This document shows positions 7,795 through 15,771 of a stretch of DNA of 64,000 nucleotides, one piece after another. The notes under the pieces were generated by a model. The model was not told where the DNA came from. It searched no databases and worked only from the letters and a program-made list of their open reading frames with translations. Numbering within the stretch: position 1 is the stretch's first letter; each line of letters starts with the position of its first letter. The stretch spans positions 1,085,507 to 1,149,506 of the forward strand of contig CAVSRB010000003.1 in the NCBI GenBank assembly GCA_963730305.1, in the 5' to 3' direction. A program made the translations under genes and the position numbers. This DNA comes from CAMYMQ01 sp963730305 (GTDB lineage Bacteria; Pseudomonadota; Alphaproteobacteria; Bin65).

Positions 7795-8832
7795 CTAGTA
7801 CTTGATCGACGCCGCGATCTTCTGCTCTTCGGCGCGGAAGTAGTCGAACGCCGCCTTGCCGTCGACGCCGAGCTTGTTGGCCTCCTTGATCCAGGCCTGG
7901 TGGATCGGGGTCCACGCCTTGCGCAGGGCGGCCGCGAAGGCCGGCGATGCCTCGGTCACCTTGACGCCCTTGGCGCGCAGGTTGTCGGCGCCCTTGATGT
8001 CGATCTTGTCCCAGTTGTGGGTCAGCCGGCCGATGTGCTCACCCGACAGCTTCAGGATCGCCGCCTGGTCGGCCTTGGACAGCGACGCCCACTTCTTCGG
8101 GTTGATGAACATCGAGAAGGTCGGCGTGAAAACCGAGCCGGGGATGATCGTGCAGCTCTTGGTGTACTGGGCGACGTTGAAGCGGATCGACTCCTGCAGG
8201 CCGAGGCCCGAGTAGCCGTCGACGATGCCCTTGGACACGATCGTGTAGATTCGCACCGCCGGCCCCGGCACCACCGCGACGTCGAACAGCTTGAGCGCCT
8301 GCGCCGGATAGGACGGCAGCGACCACATCTTCATCGACTTGAGCGTCGCCACCGAATTGATCGGCTTGTCTTCCTTCAGGCTGCACATGTCGCCCGGAGG
8401 GCCGCCGAAGAAGCCGAGCAGCTTGACCCCGGCGAACTGGTTCTTCTTCTCGAAGAACTTCTTGTAGGTCCGCCACAGGGCGACAGCGTGGGCCTCGCCG
8501 CTGCGGCCCATCAGCGGCAGCAGCGAGAGCTGGACCAGCGACGCGCGCTTGCGCAGGAAGCCGTTGAACTGGACCGCCATGTCGGCCGTCCGGGTGCGCA
8601 CGATGTCGAACTGGCGCGGCGGCGGCGCGATGCTCTTGGGCGGGATCTGGAAGGTGACCCGGCCGTTGGTGGCCTTCTCGACCTCCTTGACCCACGGCAT
8701 GGTGATGCCGGTATTCATGATGTGCTTCGGCGGCGCGAAGAAGTTGAACAGGATCTTGTTCGCAGCCTGGGCCGGTCCGGCGAGGCCGGCGGAGACCGCC
8801 GTCACGCCCAGCAATGCAATGGTCTTGTTCAT
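7795..8832 (-). CDS. TRAP transporter solute-binding protein, DctP family
   Basis: A 345-residue periplasmic protein with a clear signal peptide (MNKTIALLGVTAVSAGLAGPAQA, cut before ANKILFNFF). DctP features include MPWVKEVEKATNGRVTFQIPP, a substrate-proximal arginine in VRTRTADMAVQF, KGIVDGYSGLGLQESIRFNVAQYTK and MFINPKKWASLSKADQAAI. No DctQ/DctM membrane genes are adjacent, so it must use a permease encoded elsewhere. It sits between the Rieske and MetE-like genes, so it likely binds the aromatic acid they degrade. Confidence 0.9.
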   Translation of the reverse strand: MNKTIALLGVTAVSAGLAGPAQAANKILFNFFAPPKHIMNTGITMPWVKEVEKATNGRVTFQIPPKSIAPPPRQFDIVRTRTADMAVQFNGFLRKRASLVQLSLLPLMGRSGEAHAVALWRTYKKFFEKKNQFAGVKLLGFFGGPPGDMCSLKEDKPINSVATLKSMKMWSLPSYPAQALKLFDVAVVPGPAVRIYTIVSKGIVDGYSGLGLQESIRFNVAQYTKSCTIIPGSVFTPTFSMFINPKKWASLSKADQAAILKLSGEHIGRLTHNWDKIDIKGADNLRAKGVKVTEASPAFAAALRKAWTPIHQAWIKEANKLGVDGKAAFDYFRAEEQKIAASIKY

Positions 8833-8940
8833 GATTTCCTCCCTTGATTGGTTCTTGGAGCTTGGTTCCTGGGACCGGTGAGGCTACCCGATTGCCTCCC
8901 CGACAATAGAAATTGCATGTGCTGCCGGCACCGGCCGCTC

Positions 8941-9945
8941 TCACGCGCGTTGCTCTTCGCGCAGCAGCTTGGCGACCCAGCGCTGGGCCTGGTCGACGCC
9001 CTTGTCGATGTGCCAGCGGATCGGCCGGCCCGGCTCGGACGCCTCGTCGAGATATTTCTGCTGGCTCTCGATCACCGACACGTCCTCGAAGAAGGTGTCG
9101 CGGTTGGCGGTGAACATGAGGTCGGTGAGATCCTCGTCGTCGAGCTTCGAGTCCCGTTCCAGCGACCAGAAATAGTGTGTGCTCCGCTCGGTCTCCGGCG
9201 TCATCGCGTTGAGCACGCGCATGCCGATCGCGTGGTCCGGGTTCGCGGTCGAACTGACCCGCACCTTGATGACGATGTTCGCCGCCGGCGTGAACTCGAC
9301 CACCTGGTGGTGGTCGACCTTGTCGTTGAACCCGCCCAGCCGCTTGAAGAAGGGCGACGGCTCGATGCCGCGCATGTCGCGGATCACGCGCAGCGCCTTG
9401 CCGTCGAACTCGGTCTCGACGGGCACGTCGACCACGGCGTCGGTGGCGAGCGTCTTCCGGTGGACGTAATGGGCGTGCGACAGGTCGAGCAGGTTGTCGC
9501 GGACGAGGGTGTAGTTGACGGCCACCGGCAGGGTCTCGCCGCGGCCGGTCCACTCGGGGTCGTCCTTCCAGTGATAGTCGGGCAGCTCGGCCTCGTCGGC
9601 CTTGTCGGGATCGCCCATCCAGGCGAACACCCAGCCCCACTTCTCGATCGCCGGATAGGCGCGGGTCGACAGGCCGGCGGGCGTCTTCTCGACGCCGGGC
9701 ACCTGCGTACAGGCGCCGTCGCCGCCGAAGCGCAGGCCGTGGTAGCCGCACTGGATATCGTCGCCGATGATGCAGCCGGTCGACAGGGGGGCGCCGCGGT
9801 GCGGGCAGCGGTCGGCGACCACGGCCGGCGTGCCGTCCTCGCGCCGCCACATCACCAGGGGCTCGCCGAGCAGCCAGCGTTGCAGCGGCTCCCGGCCGAT
9901 CTCGTGGCTCCAGGCTGCGACGTACCAGTAATTGCGCAGGAACAT
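8941..9945 (-). CDS. Rieske non-heme iron oxygenase (vanillate demethylase-like)
   Basis: A 334-residue oxygenase subunit. The Rieske cluster ligands are Cys47-x-His49 (CPHRGAPLS) and Cys66-x2-His69 (CGYHGLRF). The mononuclear iron site is NLLDLSHAHYVH, with Asp154, His157 and His162. Its size and the early MFLRNYWYVAAWSHEIG resemble VanA/dicamba-demethylase-type single-component oxygenases, which remove O-methyl groups or hydroxylate aromatics using a separate reductase. No reductase gene is nearby. The ATG at 9945 follows GGAGGAGG. It leads the operon and faces a MarR gene. Confidence 0.9.
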   Translation of the reverse strand: MFLRNYWYVAAWSHEIGREPLQRWLLGEPLVMWRREDGTPAVVADRCPHRGAPLSTGCIIGDDIQCGYHGLRFGGDGACTQVPGVEKTPAGLSTRAYPAIEKWGWVFAWMGDPDKADEAELPDYHWKDDPEWTGRGETLPVAVNYTLVRDNLLDLSHAHYVHRKTLATDAVVDVPVETEFDGKALRVIRDMRGIEPSPFFKRLGGFNDKVDHHQVVEFTPAANIVIKVRVSSTANPDHAIGMRVLNAMTPETERSTHYFWSLERDSKLDDEDLTDLMFTANRDTFFEDVSVIESQQKYLDEASEPGRPIRWHIDKGVDQAQRWVAKLLREEQRA

Positions 9946-9992
9946 GGCGCCTCCTCCGGGCCGCATTTGCTTTTCGCAATCGCGTGTTTTAA

Positions 9993-10010
9993 CATGTACT
10001 TGCACACATG
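9993..10010. promoter_or_regulatory. Candidate MarR operator between divergent genes
   Basis: An inverted repeat CATGT-N8-ACATG lies in the AT-rich part of the 154-bp gap between the Rieske gene and the MarR gene. MarR proteins usually bind such palindromes over their own divergent promoters and are released by an aromatic ligand. Confidence 0.4.
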
Positions 10011-10099
10011 ATTGTATCCCAGTGAGGCGGCGCGATCAATGTGTGCGAGATGCATCGCGTGACGCCCTGCGAAACGGACCGGTTGGAGAGGCCGATGAC

Positions 10100-10591
10100 A
10101 TGACGGATCTGCCGACGGACTCCACGGACTGGCCCGTCCGGATCATGGCGATCTTGATGCGGCGCCACGTGCGCAACCTGGCCAAGGTGCTGCGCCCCTA
10201 CGGCCTGACGCCGCCGGTGATGCGCATCCTCAACTTCCTGGTCGAGGTCGACGAGGAAAGCATCAGCGCGATCGCCGACCAGGCGGCCTACGAACGCTCG
10301 TATGTCAGCCGGGTGATCGACCAGATGGTCGCCGACGGCTATCTGGAGCGGGTGCCCGTCGCGACCGACAAACGGTACACCCTCGTCCGGCTGACCGACT
10401 ACGGGTACAAGCGCTGGGAGGAAGCGGTCCCGGCGTTGAGGGCCCTGGTCGGCAAGGCGGTCGCGGGGCTGTCGCCGGACCAGCTCGACGCCTTCGTCTC
10501 GGCGCTCCGGACGGTCGAACGCAACGTCCGCGATCCGGACGCCACCAAGATCGGGATCAGGCCGCCGCGCGCGCCCGTGCGCGCCGCGTGA
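10100..10591 (+). CDS. MarR-family transcriptional regulator
   Basis: A 163-residue winged-helix regulator. The DNA-binding region reads ISAIADQAAYERSYVSRVIDQMVADGYLERVPVATDKRYTLVRLTDYG, the standard MarR recognition helix and wing, flanked by dimerisation helices. The ATG at 10100 follows GGAGAGGCC. It is divergent from the Rieske operon and probably represses it until an aromatic acid or its CoA ester binds. Basic residues near the C-terminus may add DNA contacts. Confidence 0.9.
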   Translation: MTDLPTDSTDWPVRIMAILMRRHVRNLAKVLRPYGLTPPVMRILNFLVEVDEESISAIADQAAYERSYVSRVIDQMVADGYLERVPVATDKRYTLVRLTDYGYKRWEEAVPALRALVGKAVAGLSPDQLDAFVSALRTVERNVRDPDATKIGIRPPRAPVRAA

Positions 10592-10753
10592 TGGGCGCCC
10601 GCGGCTCTCCCGGCGACCCGCGGGGCCGGCCGATGCATACACGCCGGTCACAATGTGCTGGGTCGTGATGCACGTATCGCGCTATATCGTCCGTGAACTG
10701 CCGTTCGGTCCCGCCCGAACATCCGCGACATTCTCGAAAAGGGGGAAACACCG

Positions 10754-11656
10754 ATGCGAGTCGTAGCATTCAAACAGAAGGGCCAGCGCCGCCTCGGCGT
10801 CGAGGTCGAGGACGGTCTGATCGACATGTCGGTGGCCGCGCCGGATCTGCCCAACGATCTCGGCGAGATCATCAAGGCCAACAAGCTGGGCAAGCTGCAG
10901 GCCGCGGCGAAGAAGGCCAAGAAGAAGGCCCACGTGAAGATGCCGTCGAAGCTGCTGCCGCCGATCGGGGCGCCCGGCAAGATCATCTGCGTCGGCCTGA
11001 ACTATATCGACCACGCCGCCGAGGGCGGCTTCGAGAAGCCCAGCTATCCGGTCCTGTTCCTGCGCGTGAACACCACGCTGATCGGCCAGGGCGAAGCGAT
11101 GATCCGGCCGCGCTGCTCCGAGCAGTACGACTACGAAGGCGAGATGGTCGCCGTGATCGGCAAGAAGGCCAAGCACGTGGCGAAGAGCCGGGCGCTCGAC
11201 TACATCGCCGGCTATTCGGTGTTCAACGACGGCTCGGTGCGCGACTACCAGTTCAAGTCGCCGCAGTGGACCAGCGGCAAGAACTTCGACGCCTCGGGCG
11301 CCTTCGGCCCCGCCTTCGTCACCGCCGACGAGCTGCCCAAGGGCGGCCGCGGCCTGGCGCTCACCACCCGCCTGAACGGCGAGGTGGTGCAGGAGGCCAA
11401 CACCCGCGACCTGATCTTCCCGGTCGACGAGCTGGTCGCCGTCGCCTCCGAGGTGATGACGCTCGAGCCGGGCGACATCATCGTCACCGGCACGCCGTCG
11501 GGCGTCGGCGCCTTCCGCAAGCCGCCGCTGTGGATGAAGGACGGCGACGTCTGCGAGGTCGAGGTCGAGAAGATCGGCGTGCTGCGCAACCCGATCAAGG
11601 ACGAGAAGGCCCCGAAACGGCCCGCGCCGAAGAAGGCCGCCGCCAAGAAGAAATAG
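10754..11656 (+). CDS. Fumarylacetoacetate hydrolase-family protein
   Basis: A 300-residue enzyme of the FAH/HpaG/UGL family. The fold-defining stretches are KIICVGLNYIDHAAEGG, YDYEGEMVAVIGKKAKHV (metal-binding acidic residues), YSVFNDGSVRDYQ, WTSGKNFDASGAFGPAFVT and PGDIIVTGTPSGVGAFRKPP. The family hydrolyses or decarboxylates ring-cleavage products, so it could act after the extradiol dioxygenase of the neighbouring operon. It has an unusual lysine-rich tail (KRPAPKKAAAKKK) and a lysine-rich insert near residue 50. RBS-like GGGGGAA precedes the ATG. Confidence 0.85.
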   Translation: MRVVAFKQKGQRRLGVEVEDGLIDMSVAAPDLPNDLGEIIKANKLGKLQAAAKKAKKKAHVKMPSKLLPPIGAPGKIICVGLNYIDHAAEGGFEKPSYPVLFLRVNTTLIGQGEAMIRPRCSEQYDYEGEMVAVIGKKAKHVAKSRALDYIAGYSVFNDGSVRDYQFKSPQWTSGKNFDASGAFGPAFVTADELPKGGRGLALTTRLNGEVVQEANTRDLIFPVDELVAVASEVMTLEPGDIIVTGTPSGVGAFRKPPLWMKDGDVCEVEVEKIGVLRNPIKDEKAPKRPAPKKAAAKKK

Positions 11657-11679
11657 CGCGGACGGCCGCGCACCAACGA

Positions 11680-11786
11680 CCCTTCGATACGCGCTGCTGA
11701 CGCAGCGCTACTCAGGGTGAGGGAGATGGATATCCTCCAACAAGCGCCTCACCCCGCGTAGCGCGCCTGGCGCGCGTATCGAGGGG
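11680..11786. repeat. Imperfect inverted repeat between convergent genes
   Basis: Arms of about 40 bp at roughly 11680-11723 and 11747-11786 begin CCCTTCGATACGCGC and end GCGCGTATCGAGGGG. The arrangement fits a dispersed intergenic palindrome (REP-like) and could act as a two-way terminator for the FAH and sulfatase genes. Only one copy was seen in this window. Confidence 0.6.
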
Positions 11787-11851
11787 CCTGATCTCTCAAC
11801 CTACGGCGCCACCCGGCCAGCGTGGCAAATTCGTTCAGGTTGGGTTTCGGC

Positions 11852-13456
11852 TTACGCGCAGTAGACCGCCCGCGGGCCCCGGTCCTGGTGGCGGAGCTGC
11901 TCGCGCAGCATCAGCTCCATCAGCTCCCGCTTGGTCTCCTGCGCGCCGGGATCGTTCCACAGGTTGCGCAGCTCGAGCGGGTCGGCCTCGCGGTCGAACA
12001 GCTCGCCGAGCGGATCGTGCTCCCAGAAGGTCAGCCGCCAGCGGCCGGTGACCAGCGTGCGCATGCGCATGTAGCGGTCGAGGTTGGCGTTGACCGGGAA
12101 CTGGTCCTCCTCGACCAGCATCGCCTCGCGCAGCGGCGCGCCATCGCGCAGCGCCGGCATCATGTCGAAGCCCTGGCAGCCGTTGGGCGGGGCGAGGCCG
12201 AGGCGCCCGAGCACCGTCGAGCCGATGTCGATCGAGCCCGACAGCAGGTCGGTGCGCCCGGTTGGCCCGCCCTGCGGGTCGGCCCAGATGAACGGCACGC
12301 GGATCAGGTTCTCGTATGCGAAGCCGTGCTTCAGCATGAGCCCGTGGTCGCCCATCATGTCGCCGTGGTCGGCGGTGAAGATCAGGATCGTGTCGTCGGC
12401 CATGCCCAGCTCCGTCAGCTTGGCGAGCAGCCGGCCGATGGCGTCGTCGATCATCGTGATCATGCCGTAGGTCAGCGCGATCGTCTCCTGCGCCTCGCGC
12501 GCGGTGCAGGCGTAGGGATGGACGTGCTCGCGCTTGGCCGTGCCCTCCGCCAGTTCGCGGTGGAAACGCTGCCAGAAGGTCGACGGGTCGACATGCTCGG
12601 CCGCGTGCGACTCCGGCACCGGGATGTCGTCCGGGTCGTACATGTCCCAGTACTTGCCCGGCGGCGTGAACGGGTGGTGCGGGTCCGGGAACGAGTACTG
12701 CATGAAGAACGGCCGGTCCGGCTCCTGCGCGAACCTCTCCAGCATCTCGACGCCCATCTCCTGGACGAAGGTGGTCGGGTACAGCTCCTCCGGCATCCGC
12801 GTGCGCCAGGCCTGGGGCGCGGTGATATTGCCGCGGTCGAGCGCGTTGTCGGGCCCGCGCAGCGAGTCCGGGTCGTTGCTGCGCTGGGCCAGCCAGGCGG
12901 TGTAGTGCCCCTGCACGCGGTCGCCGTGCATGTTGGCGAAGCGGACGTGGTCGAAGCCGTAGAAGGGCGTCATCACCTCGCGGTGCGGATCGGCGATCCA
13001 CAGGTCGGACCGCTCCGCCTCGTATTCCGGGCCGGTGATCTTGCGCTTGAGCGACTCGCGCAACGCCGGCGGCGGCTGGCGGCCCGGCGGCGGGTCCGGG
13101 TAGTTCCAGTCCTCGACGTAGGTCGTGACCATATTCTGCAGGTGGCTCTTGCCGACCAGCGCCGTCTGGTAGCCTTCGGCGCGCAGCAGGTCGACGAAAG
13201 TGGTCGATTCGATCGGCAGCGGCAGCCCGTTGGTCGGCACGCCGTTGGCGCTCGGCATCTTGCCGGTCATGATCGTCGCCCGGTTGGGCATGCAGATCGG
13301 GCTCGATACGTAGAACCGGTCGAAGGCCAGCCCGCGCGCGGCGATGCCGTCGATGTTCGGCGTCTTGACGATCGGGTTGCCGTAGCAGCCGAGATGGTCG
13401 GCCCGGTGCTGGTCGGTGATGATGAGAATGAAGTTCGGTTGCCGTGAAGAAGCCAT
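11852..13456 (-). CDS. Sulfatase, alkaline phosphatase superfamily
   Basis: A 534-residue sulfatase. The formylglycine motif is Cys55-x-Pro57-x-Arg59 (SPICMPNRATIMTG), the residue matured to formylglycine. The first metal ligand region is IITDQHRADHLGCYGNP, and IFTADHGDMMGDHGLMLKHGFAYE supplies the late metal and His/Lys residues. No signal peptide is seen, so it should act in the cytosol on an organic sulfate or phosphonate ester. The substrate is not evident. It is convergent with the FAH gene and monocistronic by position. Confidence 0.9.
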   Translation of the reverse strand: MASSRQPNFILIITDQHRADHLGCYGNPIVKTPNIDGIAARGLAFDRFYVSSPICMPNRATIMTGKMPSANGVPTNGLPLPIESTTFVDLLRAEGYQTALVGKSHLQNMVTTYVEDWNYPDPPPGRQPPPALRESLKRKITGPEYEAERSDLWIADPHREVMTPFYGFDHVRFANMHGDRVQGHYTAWLAQRSNDPDSLRGPDNALDRGNITAPQAWRTRMPEELYPTTFVQEMGVEMLERFAQEPDRPFFMQYSFPDPHHPFTPPGKYWDMYDPDDIPVPESHAAEHVDPSTFWQRFHRELAEGTAKREHVHPYACTAREAQETIALTYGMITMIDDAIGRLLAKLTELGMADDTILIFTADHGDMMGDHGLMLKHGFAYENLIRVPFIWADPQGGPTGRTDLLSGSIDIGSTVLGRLGLAPPNGCQGFDMMPALRDGAPLREAMLVEEDQFPVNANLDRYMRMRTLVTGRWRLTFWEHDPLGELFDREADPLELRNLWNDPGAQETKRELMELMLREQLRHQDRGPRAVYCA

Positions 13457-13704
13457 GCTGCGCTCGCCGCCCGTTATCTCGACCGGCGGCTTGATACCAG
13501 CGCCGACGCGCCGTGTCGCCCGTCAATAAGCCGGCGCAACGGCGTTATGCATTTCAGAGGCCTCCGGACTTTGGCCTTGCTATCCGGCGCATTGCCACTA
13601 AATAGAAGCGATCCGATCTGTTCCCCCGTTTTCCTTTTTTTATTGCTCTTCCTCCGGGAACAAGAGCGGTCCAGCTGAACTGATTTGAGAGTAAGGGAGC
13701 GTTG

Positions 13705-14626
13705 ATGCCCACCGCCTCGCGAACTGGGCGCATTCCCAATACGGAATGGCCCACCATCGTCGCCCGCCGCCAGGCCGGCGAGACCTACGCCGCGATCGCC
13801 CGCGACTATGACGTGACCGGCCCAGCGATCAAATACATCGTCGACAAGGCCCAGGCGGAAGCCGCGCCGGCAGCGGAGCCCGCGACCGAGCCGGCCCCCG
13901 GGGTGGCCGCCGACCTGGACGCCAACGTGGCCGCCGACCCGGCGCCCGAGACACCGCGGAAGAAGACCATCTCCATCGCGAAGGCCGCTCCGCCCGAAAA
14001 GGCCGAGGACGCCCCGGCGCCTATCGAAGCCGCCGAGCCGGAAAGGGCCGAGGATCGCGCCGGCGCCGGCAGCGCCCGCATTCGCGGCATCCGCCGACAC
14101 GCCGCTGGCCCGGCGGTTGATCGAGACCGCCAGCGAATGCGCCGCCCTGATCGCACAGGCCGAGCGCGGCGCCGCGGGCATCGACGAGGACGTCAAGAGC
14201 GCCCTGCACCAGGTTCGCCGCGCGGTCGCCGCGATCGAGATCGAGATGAGCCGCGCCCCCGCGCCGCCGCGCCCGATCCCCCAGGGGCGGCGCTCCGCGC
14301 CCGTACAGTCCGCGCCGGTCCGCTCCGCACCGCGCCCGTCGGACCTGCCGAACGCGATCGACCGGCCGTCGGCATCGGATATGCCGACCGACGACGGCGG
14401 CAGCTTCGGCACCCATATGGTCCAGGGCACGGTCAAGTTCTTCCACGCCGACAAGGGCTTCGGCTTCGTCATCCCGGACGGCGGCGGCAGCGACATCTAC
14501 GTGCCGCTGAAGGCGCTGCGCGGCTCGGGGCTGAACACGCTCGAGGCCGAGCAGCGCGTCCGCGTCGCGGTCACCCGCGGCGCCAAGGGGCCCGAGGCCA
14601 AGGAGATCGAGCCGGTCGCGGCCTGA
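13705..14626 (+). CDS. HTH-like plus cold-shock-domain protein (one frameshift)
   Basis: About 306 residues after correcting a +1 shift near 14050-14075. Residues 10-50 (NTEWPTIVARRQAGETYAAIARDYDVTGPAIKYIVDK) look like a homeodomain-type helix-turn-helix of the resolvase kind. A long Ala/Pro/Glu-rich linker and a helical stretch (LIETASECAALIAQAERGA) follow. The C-terminal 70 residues are a cold-shock domain with the RNP1-like KGFGFVIPDGGGSDIYV after GTVKFFHAD. It would bind single-stranded nucleic acid. Start: ATG after AAGGGAGC; a TTG lies one codon earlier. The upstream 13457-13704 gap holds T-rich leader sequence and no gene. Confidence 0.75.
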
Positions 14627-14652
14627 TCCGGCGCGCCGCGTCGGGCGGCCGG

Positions 14653-14700
14653 GATAACCGAAGATAACCGATGATAACCTTCCGGGCGTCTTTCGCCCGG
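14653..14700 (-). repeat. Hairpin plus triple GGTTATC element, copy 1
   Basis: On the minus strand a 7-bp GC stem (CCGGGCG / CGCCCGG) 9 bp after the aldo/keto reductase stop is followed by three GGTTATC units at exact 10-bp steps. The same layout recurs at 21851-21895. It may terminate or stabilise the transcript. There is no U-run. Confidence 0.7.
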
Positions 14701-14708
14701 CTCGACCG

Positions 14709-15707
14709 TCAGCCCTTTTCGCTGTCGAGCGTCGCCATGCCGTGGGAGTTGTAGCGCTCGCCGGCGACCGCGTCGGCAGGAACCGCCGCTTCGATCCGGG
14801 CCAGCAGCTCCGGCGTCAGCGTGACGTCGAGCGCCCCGAGGGTGTCGGACAGCTGTGCTCGGGTGCGGGCGCCCGCCAGCGGCACGATGTCGCCGCCGCG
14901 GGACAGCACCCAAGCGAAGGCGAGCTGCGAGGGTGTCGCGCCGATCTCGCCGGCGATCGCCGCCAGCGCCTCGACCAGCGCCATGTTGCGGGCCAGGTTG
15001 TCGCCCTGGTAGCGGGGGAAGCGGTGGCGCGCATCGTTCGGCCGGGCGGCGAGGTCCGGCGGCCTCGTGCTGCCGAGTAGGCCCCGCGACAGCACGCCAT
15101 AGGCGGTCATGCCGATGCCGAGCTCGCGCAGCGTGTCGAGGATGCCGCCCTCGATGCCCCGGCTCATCAGCGAATACTCGATCTGCAGGGCGGTCACCGG
15201 GTGGACCGCATGGGCCCGGCGGATCGTCTCGGGGCCCATCTCCGACAAGCCGAGATAGCGGACGTAGCCGGCCTGGACCATGTCGGCGACCGCGCCGACC
15301 GTCTCCTCGATCGGCACGTCCGGGTCGACCCGGGCCGGCTGGTAGAGGTCGACATAGTCGGTGCCCAAGCGCTTGAGCGTATAGGCGAGGAAGTTGCGCA
15401 CCGCCGCCGGGCGGCCGTCATAGCCGACGAAGGCCCCATCGGCGGCGCGCATCGCGCCGAACTTGACCGCGATGAAGGCGCGGTCGCGCGGCCGGCCCTG
15501 GAGCGCCCGGCCGATCAGCATCTCGTTGTGACCCATGCCGTAGAAGTCGCCGGTATCGAGCAGGGTGATCCCGGCGTCGAGCGCGGCGTGGATCGTCGCG
15601 ATGCTCTCCGCGTCGTCGGCGGGGCCGTAGACGTTGGACAGGGCCATGCAGCCGAGCCCGATCGCCGAGACGTCGGGGCCGCTAGTGCCGAGCTGACGGA
15701 GGTTCAT
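14709..15707 (-). CDS. Aldo/keto reductase
   Basis: A 332-residue NADPH-dependent oxidoreductase of the aldo/keto reductase barrel family. Catalytic Asp51 and Tyr56 are in LLDTGDFYGMGHNEMLIG, and Lys82 is in AVKFG. The usual histidine position carries Pro124 (LYQPARVDP), a variant also found in many bacterial members. YLGLSEMGPETIRRAHAVHPVTALQIEYSLMSR and the C-terminal phosphate-binding region fit. It resembles YajO/PLR-like enzymes; the carbonyl substrate is unknown. The ATG at 15707 begins the conserved MNLRQLGTSG; an ATG five codons earlier is possible. Confidence 0.88.
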   Translation of the reverse strand: MNLRQLGTSGPDVSAIGLGCMALSNVYGPADDAESIATIHAALDAGITLLDTGDFYGMGHNEMLIGRALQGRPRDRAFIAVKFGAMRAADGAFVGYDGRPAAVRNFLAYTLKRLGTDYVDLYQPARVDPDVPIEETVGAVADMVQAGYVRYLGLSEMGPETIRRAHAVHPVTALQIEYSLMSRGIEGGILDTLRELGIGMTAYGVLSRGLLGSTRPPDLAARPNDARHRFPRYQGDNLARNMALVEALAAIAGEIGATPSQLAFAWVLSRGGDIVPLAGARTRAQLSDTLGALDVTLTPELLARIEAAVPADAVAGERYNSHGMATLDSEKG

Positions 15708-15771
15708 GGCGCGCATCCTCATCGGGGGTCCGGTCGCCCCACCATAGCGGACGCGCCCGCCGGCGCGCGGG

